DNA of 64,000 nt from Tubiluchus corallicola (lineage: Eukaryota; Priapulida; Priapulimorpha; Priapulimorphida; Tubiluchidae). The notes beneath the pieces are model-generated. The model was not told where the DNA came from, did not search any database, and saw nothing but the letters and a program-made list of their open reading frames with translations. The first letter of the stretch is position 1, and every line of letters begins with the position of its first letter. Both the position numbers and the translations under genes were made by a program. Shown piece after piece: positions 9,112-21,100 of the stretch. The DNA lies in the NCBI GenBank assembly GCA_030141605.1, contig JAQGDQ010000121.1:1-64000 (forward strand), read 5' to 3'.

Positions 9112-12100
9112 TCACGGATCGACGAATGACACCATGATATATCGGATTCCATCTTTAATTTTCAAACCTTCGTGATAGTGAGTCAGCTTGCCAGGGTGCA
9201 TGAGCGACCAGCCTTTACGCGTGTGCAGCAATGTGCAGTTATAGCGAATGAATCTCACCCCTCCACCCTATCAAAAATTATGCAAAATATTAATGTCACT
9301 GTTGGCTCAATAAATTCTTTCTCATGCCATGTAGATTAATTATGGCTCATGTAGAAGAAAAAATGAATCATTAAGATCAATGCACTACTTAAAGCATTAA
9401 CTACACTGCACATTTGCTGCTACTATCATAACTTTTATTGTCCCGACTGGCCACATGACATAATAGTGTCTCAGAAAAACCAGCTTTTAGTCAGACAGGT
9501 GCCATCAAAGCAAATAAGGGACATAGATAAGCCAAAAGATGCTGAAAACTTAAGGTTTCTAATTTTTAAGATACTTAAACCTGTCACTTACTGTGCTATT
9601 TAAACTGCATAATTATGGTAAACATGCCAAAATCAAATTTTAAAAAAAAATTAATATAGGTTTTACATGTCAAATGTAGACCTGTGTTAACTCAAATGTA
9701 GATTTAGGTAATTCAAATGTATTAAAAAATGTAATAACAATGTATTAACGTCCATACAAATAGTTGCAAATTAATTAAATATAATAAAAATTGATGCTGC
9801 CGATAGCACCATGATCATAAAATATAATTTTAATTTGGTTTTATCTTTTTGTAATTTGCCCTTAAATGAGTTAATTACCGATTTATTCAAAGTACCACAA
9901 CTACATTTGACTTACCTAAGTCACATTTGAGTTACCAAAACACATTCGAAATTCCTATGTCTACATTTGACTTACCTAAGTCACACTTGAACATTCCTGT
10001 GTCTGCATTTGACGTGTAAAACCTATACCGTGCATGAATTACTGACCACAATAAAGTAGAACTAAGCTCAATTACCCATGATTTCATTAATTTGTGACAG
10101 ATAGAATACAAAACACTTTGTCATAAATCATATTTCACTGCCTTTTGTTTGGTTTTTATATTCTGTTGTCTTGCAAAAAGCAAGCTTTAATCATGTTGCA
10201 AAAACTATTATTCACACCAACAAAACTATAAATACATATAAATATATACAGTGAATGGTCACTAATATCACAGTTTGCAATGTAGTGTGCAACTTCCATA
10301 ATTTCAGCTATTCACATGACAAGACTGAAGAAAAGGCCAAGCTTTCTGGGAAGCTAGATTTATTTTAATGTTTGTGAAAAATGTTAGAAGGATTTAGTAA
10401 TAAAAGTCTGGTAATTCTTCGTGTAATTAGTAAAATCACTAGGAAGTCGCGATCATTTCACTCTTCGGCACTCCCATTTCGAAAGCCAATTCTTCTACAA
10501 ATGTCATTCATTCATTGGCTGAAGCAAAGCAGCACACCATCAATTTCCATCAAAAATATAAGTCTCACCGAAAAGTTAGCTCGCTAATTTTGTGACATTT
10601 TTGCAAGGACATTAAGTTGCAGAAATTTCAGTTAGTTTAAGCAGCACATGCTTACAATAGGAAACGATTAGCCTACGACAAGTCACAAAATCCACTAGAT
10701 ATTTCATAATTTTACAGTGAATGGCGGCTATCACCGTGCCTAAAAATATCCATACAGTGGTAGTATATATTAAATTTAGGCTTTATAGACAGTTTTCCAC
10801 AAATTTCTTTGTTATATTTTTCTAAGTGTAAGTGATAACAACAAAATAGCTGCAGCATGCTAAGTGACTTGTCCTTTCCTTTAATCTATAAAAAGAGGGT
10901 GTCAATGACCCTCGATCAAAATTACCCATTACAGGGCTAGGGGCCCGTCAAATAATTAAAAACTGTGGTCTAACTGAAATATAAAACAACTTAAGAAAAA
11001 TTTGCAGTACCCTATCCTGACAATTTGCCTTTATCTTTCTCGCATCAGCGAAGAACAGCTCTTTATCCTTCTCATCCAAGCTTTAAAAATACACATGGTC
11101 TTTGTAACAACCCTGGTACAGTAATATAATTGCAAAAACAACTTACCGTATAATCTTTTAGATAATTATTGAGAGCCAAATTTAATGTGTACGTCGAAGA
11201 ATCATGATGAGGACGAAGAGAAGGCTGCTCATCTATCTTATATCTAACCACGAAGTTCATGATGGCTTGTGGAGGCTAAGTAACCAACAATATCACATTA
11301 AAATCAAATTTTCACCAGGAATTTAATGCACAAACAATTATATGCATAAACTTAGGCAAAACATTTACAACTTTGTGGTGTTCAAAAGAAAGCACAAATG
11401 TTCAACCAAATCAAAAAGAATGTTAAATGTAAAGCCAATTTCTCTAAAATGTTGATAATGAAATCAAGTACATTTAGAAGAAAATTTTTATGCATATGCT
11501 TCATCAAAAATTTTAAATTTAACTAAAAAGACACACTACTATACAATATGATATTTTCTTATATTAAAAACATGCTGTTCTGCATTGTGCAAGAAAAAAC
11601 TAACAACTAAGAATATTTATCCAACTTATTTCACGGAAGTGCAACACATGTATACATACGGGTATTAATACGCAATCCCTAAGCTTTGAGTCAAACATTC
11701 CAAAGCTTTGTCTTGCAAAGACATTGTTACATGTGAGATATTATCTTGATCAAAGCCTGCAATTGCATATTAATGGTTTCTAAAATGTTTAGCCATGCAG
11801 TGCTGGTATAAAAAGCAATTAATAAACATACTTACATTGCAGCGTTTCAGCAAACTGACGTAGGAAGTGAATTAACAAAATATAAGCAAATGTACTCACC
11901 AAAGCTGAAGCAAAAGCCATGGCAATTAGCTCAGCACTAGTAGCAAAATAAGCACATTATTTATTTTAAGTAATGAGTAAGCTTTAGTAACTGCGTCTTA
12001 GTGTATTACTTGCATGCCACTGTTAGCAGTAATTTGTATTTTTAAAAACCATGGACAGGCACTTTCAACATGGGAAAATTGGGCACGGCTGCATTGGTGA

Positions 12101-15100
12101 CAAAACCTTGGGCACTGGCCAACTTGGGGATGAGACATTTGGGCACTAATGATGACACATATTGGTTATTGCTTTGCTATTGTGCCATGACTTTATTACA
12201 CAAGTATACATATTTCTGTGTTGCACTAAAAATTATGACGTCCAGTTTGTTAAAATTATGGGAATCCTCATCCCATTGTTGCCGGACAACTTTTAAAACA
12301 CCGAACGTTTTTGTAATAAAAGAAATAATTATTTTTGTGAATACAATTATGTAATAAAAGCTGGAAACAACTATAACTAATCTAGCATGTGTAAAAATAA
12401 CGCTACTGAAGGGAGAATTATCATGGATTTAGCAAAGATACATAAATAGTTTTCAATTACTATTCTTAATCTTGATGAAGATAATTATATAGATATTAAG
12501 CAGTAATTTGGCTCGTTAATTGATCTGGTCGTTTTTGATTTGGCAGCTAGAATGTAAACAACCAGATAACGCATTTTGCCAGTTTCTTCTAAAGCATACC
12601 AAACAGTCAATGAGTACAGAATTACGATATAATTCTAGCTGAAACACTAGCTGTGCTGTAACTAAACTTTGGCGTGAATAATTTTTTGTGACTCACTAGA
12701 TATTTTTTAAACAAAATGTTACCATATTTTAATAAAATATTACTCTAAACTTGTGGTTCTTTAACTTCGTTCATTTTTGAAACTACATTCAATACTAAAA
12801 GTTGAAAACCTGAACCTGCAGAAAAATATGACTGGTTAAAAAACTTTTAATTATTCCATCATTATATTATGCACTGCATAAATTTTTAATAAATTTATTT
12901 CAGTGAAGCTACCTTAAAAAATGCTGTGAGAATTAGAAGATAGCCAATCATTAAAGGAAAACTCAAGCTTTCCTGGAAGTTAGGCTTATTTCAATGTTTG
13001 CAAAAATTGATAGGATTTAGTAATAAAAGCGTCGATAAGCACCTCATGTAACTAGTAAAAATCACTTTAAAGTGGCAAACATTTCATTCCACATTTGGGC
13101 GCTCCTATTTTAAGCAGCTATTCTTCCACAATGACATTGTTTAATGACTGAAGAAACACAGTGCAATTTTACAAAAAATTATATAGCTACACAAGAACAG
13201 TGATATTTTTGCTTTGCATGAACAGAAGGTAAGCTGCAGAAGCTTGAAACAGTTTAAGTAGCGTGCGCTTACACAACGCCATGGTGCAAAGTTCACTAGT
13301 TACATCATAATTTCAAGTGAATGGCGGTTACCACTGTGTCTGAAAATTTTTATACAACAATAGTACAAAATATTTTTATTCACATTTTTTTCACATTTCT
13401 ATTTTATATTTTTGTAAGTTAACTGTAACAGTAAAATAAACCCAACATGTTAAGCGACTTGCCCTTTCCTTTAAAAATTAAACAAACACAAAATTAATAA
13501 AAAGATAGGTATAACATAAAGTTTTTGAGGCATCCAAATGTCTCCTGCCCAATGTCTTTGTGCCCAAATGTCCCATGTCCAAATGTCTCGTGCCCAAATG
13601 TCACATACCCTTAAAATATGTCATAGTTACATGTGAAGTGTTTCATACTATTAAGGAATTTGCACATAAAATACAACAGCAATAAGGCAAATGCATATAT
13701 AGTGCCATCTACCATGCAAAACTTGTACTGTTCATAAAAACTAATAATAAGCAAGTTTAAGCATTGAAGTTTAACTTCACACATTAAACTCAGTACATAT
13801 TTCTGTGTTAGTCATGGGAAGCAGGAGTTTACACAGTTACACCATGCGGTACCATGCCTGCTTAACTCACGTCATGGTGATAGCCGATAAAAATCTTCTT
13901 CTGCATTGGCTGATGATAGGTCTTCAGCATGTACAACCACAATCTCTCCAATCCGACTTGATTTAAGTGTATATCGCGTGTTGGCACGTTTTCGTACCCT
14001 CCTTCTAACCTGGGGTCCTGGTAAATCCAAATCGATAAGATGCTGAGCATTAACTACATATTATGAGTCTCACCTATTGGAGGATAGTGAGTCACTGTGC
14101 AAGGTACAGTCTGGGTACTTACAAGCGACACCATGGCCTTCCCTTCTGACAAAAGCAAAACAAAAAAGAGCTAAAAAAGTGGATGCTCATACATACCTTT
14201 TGTGATCAGAAGCACCTTTCATTGAGCATGCATTACCAAAAAGAAAAAACTCAAGACCACAACAAGTGTTTACCATTTTCATAATTGACAGAGTTGCACT
14301 GCATCCTTTTAATTTGTAGCAAACAAATAGAAAAAAAGGCAAGCCGCTATCAGAAAATGAAGAAAGAATAATAAGATACCAAAATCTGCTTAACTGATTG
14401 CTCAAAGTGAAACATCACGCCTAGTACTGTAAACCAGAAAAAAGTGTGAGCTAAATTTTTGCAAATTGAATTTAATGTTGAGTTAATGTTCCGTAAGGCT
14501 CCACTACAGAAAAGCCATTGCCAAGTTAATAACATTTTCTGTACTTAGCAGTGTATATTACAACCAACATTTAACAAAACACTTTTATTACTAGTGTTAT
14601 TTATGCACCTGGAAATTTATGCATCAATACGTCTTTGCAAAATTCGGAAACATGTCCAGCATATATTAATTTTACTTTTTACATTATTTCATTTCACTTT
14701 GAGCAAAACTACTATCTTATAGGTGCTTCAAGGAATCACTTTCATTATTATAATAGCCTCGTCTATCAACTCACATCATCAAAATAACCTGGAAACAATT
14801 TCCGCTGTACAGGCATCACATACGATTTCAGGAACCACAACCAGTGGTCATGCAGGCCCACCTGACGCATGTGAATGTCACGCGTTGGCACGGCTTCATA
14901 CCCGCCTTCAAGACGACTGTCCTGTCCAAATTAATCTAGATACATTAGTAAACCAACACCAGAGTTTTTTCTTACATATGCCAAGAAAAAATCGAAAAGC
15001 ACAACTCCTAACGAGTTGTCAAGAGACGACTACAGATATGTTAGTACAATGCCTCAAAGCAAAGAAACATAACACTAAGACATGCCTAAAAACAACCATA

Positions 15101-18100
15101 CAGTAGCGAGAACAGACTCTAGTAAACCATCTCAAGAGTGAGATAAGAAAATCTTAACATCTGCTCACTGGGAAGGTGCATGGGTGCAGGCATAACTAGT
15201 TACTTACGTCATGATTGTAACCAGCATACATTTTCTGCTGCATAGGACGAGAGTAATATTTGAGCATAAACAGCCACATACTCTCTAATCCCACCTGGTT
15301 CAAGTGAATGTCGCGTGTTGGAACATTTTCGTATCCACCTTCTAGTCTCACATCCTACAGAAGCCGATTTGTGGAGCAAGTGCAATGAAGCATGTAATCG
15401 TGCATATACCAGCCACCATTAGGTGCTAACAAGCCATAACTGACTTGCAATACCCAAACAAAATAGACCTTCATTTGCTCATAAGCAGCATGCAAATAAA
15501 GCTGGTGCTTGTACAAGGTGCTAGTTATATAACCCCTCCACTGCTGATCATTAGAGTGTGACTCACATCCTCATCATAACCAGGATAAAACTTTAACACT
15601 AAGGGCAGGATGTAATCGTACAGAAGCTTCTGCCACTGGTAAAATAGTCCTATCGCAGTTAGGTGTACATCATATGTGGGCACTGGGTCCTGGGATAAAT
15701 AAGCTAAAGTGTTATATAAGGTACATGTGACTCATGGAAAGAAGGTTTACAGTCATTTGTTCAGTTTAGGCCAACAGGATTAAGGATGTAGTTATTCAGA
15801 AAGAGGCTCTGCATAAGTAAGATTACACAGCTGCACTTTGTTACTTTTTAATGCATGTTTGCTAGACTGTATTTTCAAACAAAAATGAAAAAAGTTAAAA
15901 TGAAAACTTGTTAGGCACAACTTTGTCACATCTTTTCTGTAAAAATTAATGATCGTATAAAATTTTTTCAGCATAAATCTTACATTCGAATTACATTTCA
16001 ATACTTTAACTTATTTTAAAAGAAATTGTTTAAAGAAATACTGCTCTCAAATACATTTTGCTTTAAAAATTGTAGTCAAACGTATAAGGAATTAAAGGAA
16101 AATTGAAAGAAAAATTATCAAAAAAAGTAGTCCGCACACACAATTGCATTAAATAGAAGACACAACTTTGAAATGAAGAAGCCAAAACCATGACAGATGT
16201 AAAAACTGAAAGTTAACAAATATAATTTATAAAAAAAATAAAATTATTTATAACCAGACAACATAGCAAAATTGTAATAATCTATTATTTATAATCTCAA
16301 TTTCAAAATTAATTTATTAATGAGGGCATCAATTCTTCTCTAGTTACTGAATTTACTGAAACCAACTTCCATTCAGATTCATCCTAGTTTGCGACTTTAT
16401 CCCTTCATCAATATTGTAATAACTTTTAAATAAGCAGGAAGTGCCTAAGTCAAGAAGCAAATATCAAGAAAAAAAATCAGACTATATAAAGGCGTAAACA
16501 ATTGAGCATAAAATAAAAATTGCATAAAACTTTTTACATATTTTACTATAAAAGTCTTACAACTTGACTTTGTAACAGACAAAACAATAAAATTTTTCTT
16601 TGTAGTGGACATGGGATTTGTAAACCTAGGACTCCCTGTGTATGTAATGCAAAGAATGGAATGCACACGGTTCATATCAAATGGAATTTCCACATAAATA
16701 TAACATATTATGCCACTTTTGTGGTTTCAGTAGATAGCCAATGTGGTGCTCAATGCACGCTAGATAAACTTTACCTTAAATATAACACGCATTTTGCAGC
16801 CTCTCAGACTGATAGCAAAGTCGTACTCCTACCCACTCGGGGTGCCAACCGGCCATATTCCACCGACAAATGGTTAAAAGGAGACGCAATATACCCCATG
16901 GCGACCCAACTTGGCACTCAGTTGGGTAGGGGAGAAAAACAGCCAAGCCGCTGGGTCCCGGTTTTGGACCCCTCCACTTTAGGCCGACTACCTTTAGTGG
17001 CAGAAACCGTTATAGTTGCAAAGAATAATAAAAATAAACCTGGACGGGTGAATGGAAGCGCCGGGGCAGCGCGAGATACCCCGGCGTCGACTTACGGTCT
17101 GTTTAAGGACAAAGAGACTGGTACAACGATAACATTGAATTATCCTGTGCAGGTCAGCGACCGCTGTCCTGTGTGTGCGAAGGCGATTCCCGACTGGAAG
17201 TCGGCGAAATCGCATGTGAAATTATGCCATGGATTGGGCGTCCAGAGGCTAAAATTCCGATGTGTAAAGTGCGAAAAACTGTGGCCATCACTCCAGAGTG
17301 CCTGCAGCCACTACAGGTACTGTTCCACCAGAGTACCTGATGAAGCAGCTCAAGCGAGCGGTGGTACCGAGCCGTCACAGGATGACGCTCACCGCTGTCC
17401 TGAATGTCCCCGAGCCTTTAAGACACACGCGGGACGCCAACAGCATAGAAGGTGTGCTCATCCTGTCGAATATAACAACAGTCTTCCTGGACCCAGGGAG
17501 AAGAGGGCCGACGGTGCAGGTACACTGTGGACGGATGACGAACTCAGGCTCATGGCCGAACAGGAGCTCAAGTTCCACCCCAAAACAAGGGGGCTGGCCA
17601 AATTCCTCCAGCAGAGCCTGCCTCATCGCTCGATTGAGGCCATATATAGTATTTGGAAATCCGTCCGCTACACCGCCGCTAAAATGGCAGTAAGAACGGA
17701 AATCGAGCTGGCCGCCGGCGCAGGCGCTAACGATCCAGCAGCGGAGAGGGGCCCCGCTGCCCACCCTGCTGAGGTCGAACTGGTAGTCGATGAGCCACAA
17801 CCCTGTGTGAGGGCAAGCAGGGACACACCCGGTACGAGGGCAAGCCGGGAAGCACTTAAAGAGAGTATTGAAACCGAAATACGAATTGGGAATGTGCATA
17901 ATCGCACAGACGTGGCTGCTGCTCTGGCATTCGCTAGAGCGGCCTTGGACGGCGGCGATTTGGATATGGCCTTTCAGGCAATGAGCGAGGCTTGGTTCCC
18001 CGAGGATGTACGTCCACAACCAGCCAGACCCCGCCCTGTTAGGCGAGCTCTCGATCGACCCCCGAACCGCCAAGTACGCAGGAGGGAAAGGTATAAGACA

Positions 18101-21100
18101 TACCAGAGACTGTATCAGAGAGACAGACGCAAGCTTGCGAACGTCATACTCGATGATGCACCGCTGGATGTCGAATATCCCCCCATAGACTGCGTCGAGC
18201 AAACCTACATCCAGAGATTCGAGAAACCGTCTCTTCCGGACGACGAACCTATCGAGGACTTCAAACCGTGCGAAGATCCCGACGGCCTCTGTGCCCCAAT
18301 TGCACGCGAGGAAGTGGCCAAAACCTTCAAGGCCATGAAGTCACGTTCGTCCCCCGGTCCGGATAAGGCGGTCACCATGAAGGCTCTCCAGAAGATTAAC
18401 AAGGGCGCGATAACCCTTGTTTTCAAAGTGTGGCAATTCCTACGCGAGGTCCCGAAAAGCCTCAAGGAATGCCGCACCACCCTCCTACCTAAAGGCACGG
18501 AGGGCCTTCAGGACGTTAATAACTGGCGCCCTATCACAATCGGATCTCTACTGCTCAGGTGGTATGCCAAGATTCTGACCTCGAGAATCCAGGCAAGGGT
18601 CAAGCTCAACCCACTCCAAAGAGCCTTCCAACCAAGGGACGGCTGTTCAGAGAACCTGACTCTCCTGAACACCGTGATTCGGCATGCCCGAGCAAGTCAC
18701 AGGGAATTAAACATCGCATTTCTTGACTTAGCAAAGGCATTCGACACGGTACCTCACACCTCGATCGTGAGGGCAATGCGAAGGTTCGGCCTTCCGGGAC
18801 AGGTTCAGGAGATCATTGGGGATATGTACACGGGTGCTGCTACACGGATATCGACGCCGGAAGCAAGTACTCGTCGTATCGAAGTTACGTCTGGTGTCAA
18901 GCAGGGATGCCCGCTATCACCCTTGCTTTTCAACCTGGTAATCGATGAACTGATCTCAAAAGTCGGTTCTCGATTTGGCTATGAGATCGAAAATCACCAA
19001 GTGGCCATAGTTGGTTTTGCCGACGACCTAGTCTTGATATCGAACACCAAGCATGGCATGGGCAAGTTGTTGGAGACAGCACAGGGCTTCTGCACAAAGA
19101 GGGCAATGGCACTTAACGCAAAAAAGTGCAAAGCCATGCGACTGGTCAAGGCATACCGGCGAAGTGCTATGAAAGTGATCGTAGATCCCACATGGAACAT
19201 CAGCCAGACTCCTATCCCGATGTTGGGAGTCGCCGAGACGTACAAATATCTCGGAATACCGTTTGGCACAAGAGGGCGGCCCGCCATGGGCACAGATTCT
19301 CTTAAAACATGGCTGCTAAGAGTGGAAGGGGCGCCACTCAAACCTCAGCAGAAGGTGGATATGATCAGACAATACGTGATTCCGCGTCTGACATACCGCT
19401 TTCGTATATGCGAGGTTCACATGAATGGCCTCAAAGGTGCCGATAGGCTAATACGATCAAGCCTAAAACGCATCCTCCACCTCGCGGTGGATGTACCGAA
19501 TGCATTTTTTCATGTTCCAATGAAAAAGGGAGGACTAGGGTTTTCTTGTCTGGAAGAGGATGTGCCTCTGATGAAGATCAAGACCCTCAGTCGTATGCAA
19601 GCCTCACCAGACGCACTGGTGAGCATGAGTGCATCGGCACCGGTGTGGAATAAAGAGCTGGAGTGGGCCAAGAGGGTTACTAACCTCGAAGCCTACAGTC
19701 ACGGGCGAGATATTAGCCGTGCAAAAAGGGAGATGGCCCAGAACCATCTAAACTCGTTTTTAGCGAAAGCACATGGGAAGGGCTTTGCAGCCGTATCTGC
19801 AAACCCACTGAGTACTCACTACCTGCGTAGCAGCACACTCCTGAGGGGGGGTGATTATATCTTGGTTCTCAAGATGATCACCAACTCATTACCAACCAGA
19901 GTTAACTCCACGAGAGGAGCACCCAATGCAATCAGGAGATGCCGTAGGTGCGGGAGACACGCAGAGAGTCAGGTTCACGTACTTCAACAGTGTAGCTCGA
20001 TAAAAAATGCCGTATCCCGACGGCATAATGCACTGTGTGATGTGCTCGCCGAAGCCCTCACCGCCAGGGGCTTCAAGGTCGTCAGGGAACCTTGGTTCGA
20101 GGTAAACAGAACAAGGTACCATCCTGACATCCTGGCGACCAAAGATGGTCATACCTACGTTATCGATCCGACCATCTCGGCAGCGAGCAACATCGACCCG
20201 CTAAGGGCCAGGTGCAGGGACAAGGCCCTGAAGTACAAACCGATCCTCGATGCCGTCAAACGGCGGTGCGGCTCTGCCACTGCCTCGTCGCACGGCATCT
20301 GTGTGGGCTACCGCGGTGAATGGGCAGGTGGTGAGAACGATAAGATCCTTAAGACCTGTGGTCTGCTGGGAATCAGGGCCAAGCTGATTCGCTCAGTGAT
20401 AAGGGGCTCATGTATGATCTGGAGGAGATTCCTGTCCTGAGTCGGTTCCTATGATGAGGACCATAGGCACGGTCGCGTCCTGCACAGGATGATAGGGAGT
20501 TAATAATAACAATGACCACGACCGACACAGGTGATACCACCGAAGCCTGTGAAATTCTGAGGAAATAATGAGCTGACTGATTTTAATAAAAAGACTGTGA
20601 TGACTTCTACAAAAGATTATTAGTGTCATCTTCAATGGTAATAGGGATGTATATTGTCTGCCATCAATATCATTATTAGTGTTATGACCATTAATAACAA
20701 AGTTTGTTTTGTCTTGTACTACCTGTACAAGAAATACACATATGTTCTTTTATGTAAATCTGCCCTCACATAAACTCATATTTGTTGAAATGCAGAAAAT
20801 ATAAGTTTGTAGGTGCAGTTTTAGAAGAAAGTTCTTACCTCGTGAGAGCCACTTGACCACTTTCCAAATGTATTCACTTCTCTCACCAGGTCATCACAGA
20901 ATTTTTCTGTAGTGAGTGGAAACCAATAAACATCTGGACAAGGCTGCATGAACAAAGTAAGTTTAAAACTGCATAAGAACTAACAAAAACAAGTAGTAGT
21001 ACCTTCCCTCACAGAATGAGCTATAAATATAATAAATACAAATGCTAATGTGATATCAGAAATAAAATTGCCCTACACATCAAATTTTATAAGCAGTTCG

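Larger units (their letters stand above)
11276..13870. other. PLOD intron between the alternative exons and exon 19
   Basis: A 2595-base intron. I searched it for a fifth alternative exon and saw none. It holds the nested elements listed at 12068-13603 and otherwise only AT-rich sequence. Confidence 0.5.

Noticed and set aside
10985-11100. Possible extra PLOD exon between exon 19 and exon 20
   Set aside because: Exon 19 (ends in DYT) joins exon 20 (starts GGGVRF) in phase, exactly as in known PLODs; nothing is missing.
16661-16897. Met at 16661 as the true start of the R2-type protein
   Set aside because: The first 79 codons are AT-rich and host-like; the GC-rich element and known R2 N-termini fit a later start, with Met at 16898 the best candidate.
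16815-16960. HDV-like self-cleaving ribozyme at the R2-type 5' end
   Set aside because: I could not draw a convincing double pseudoknot by eye; a covariance-model search would decide.
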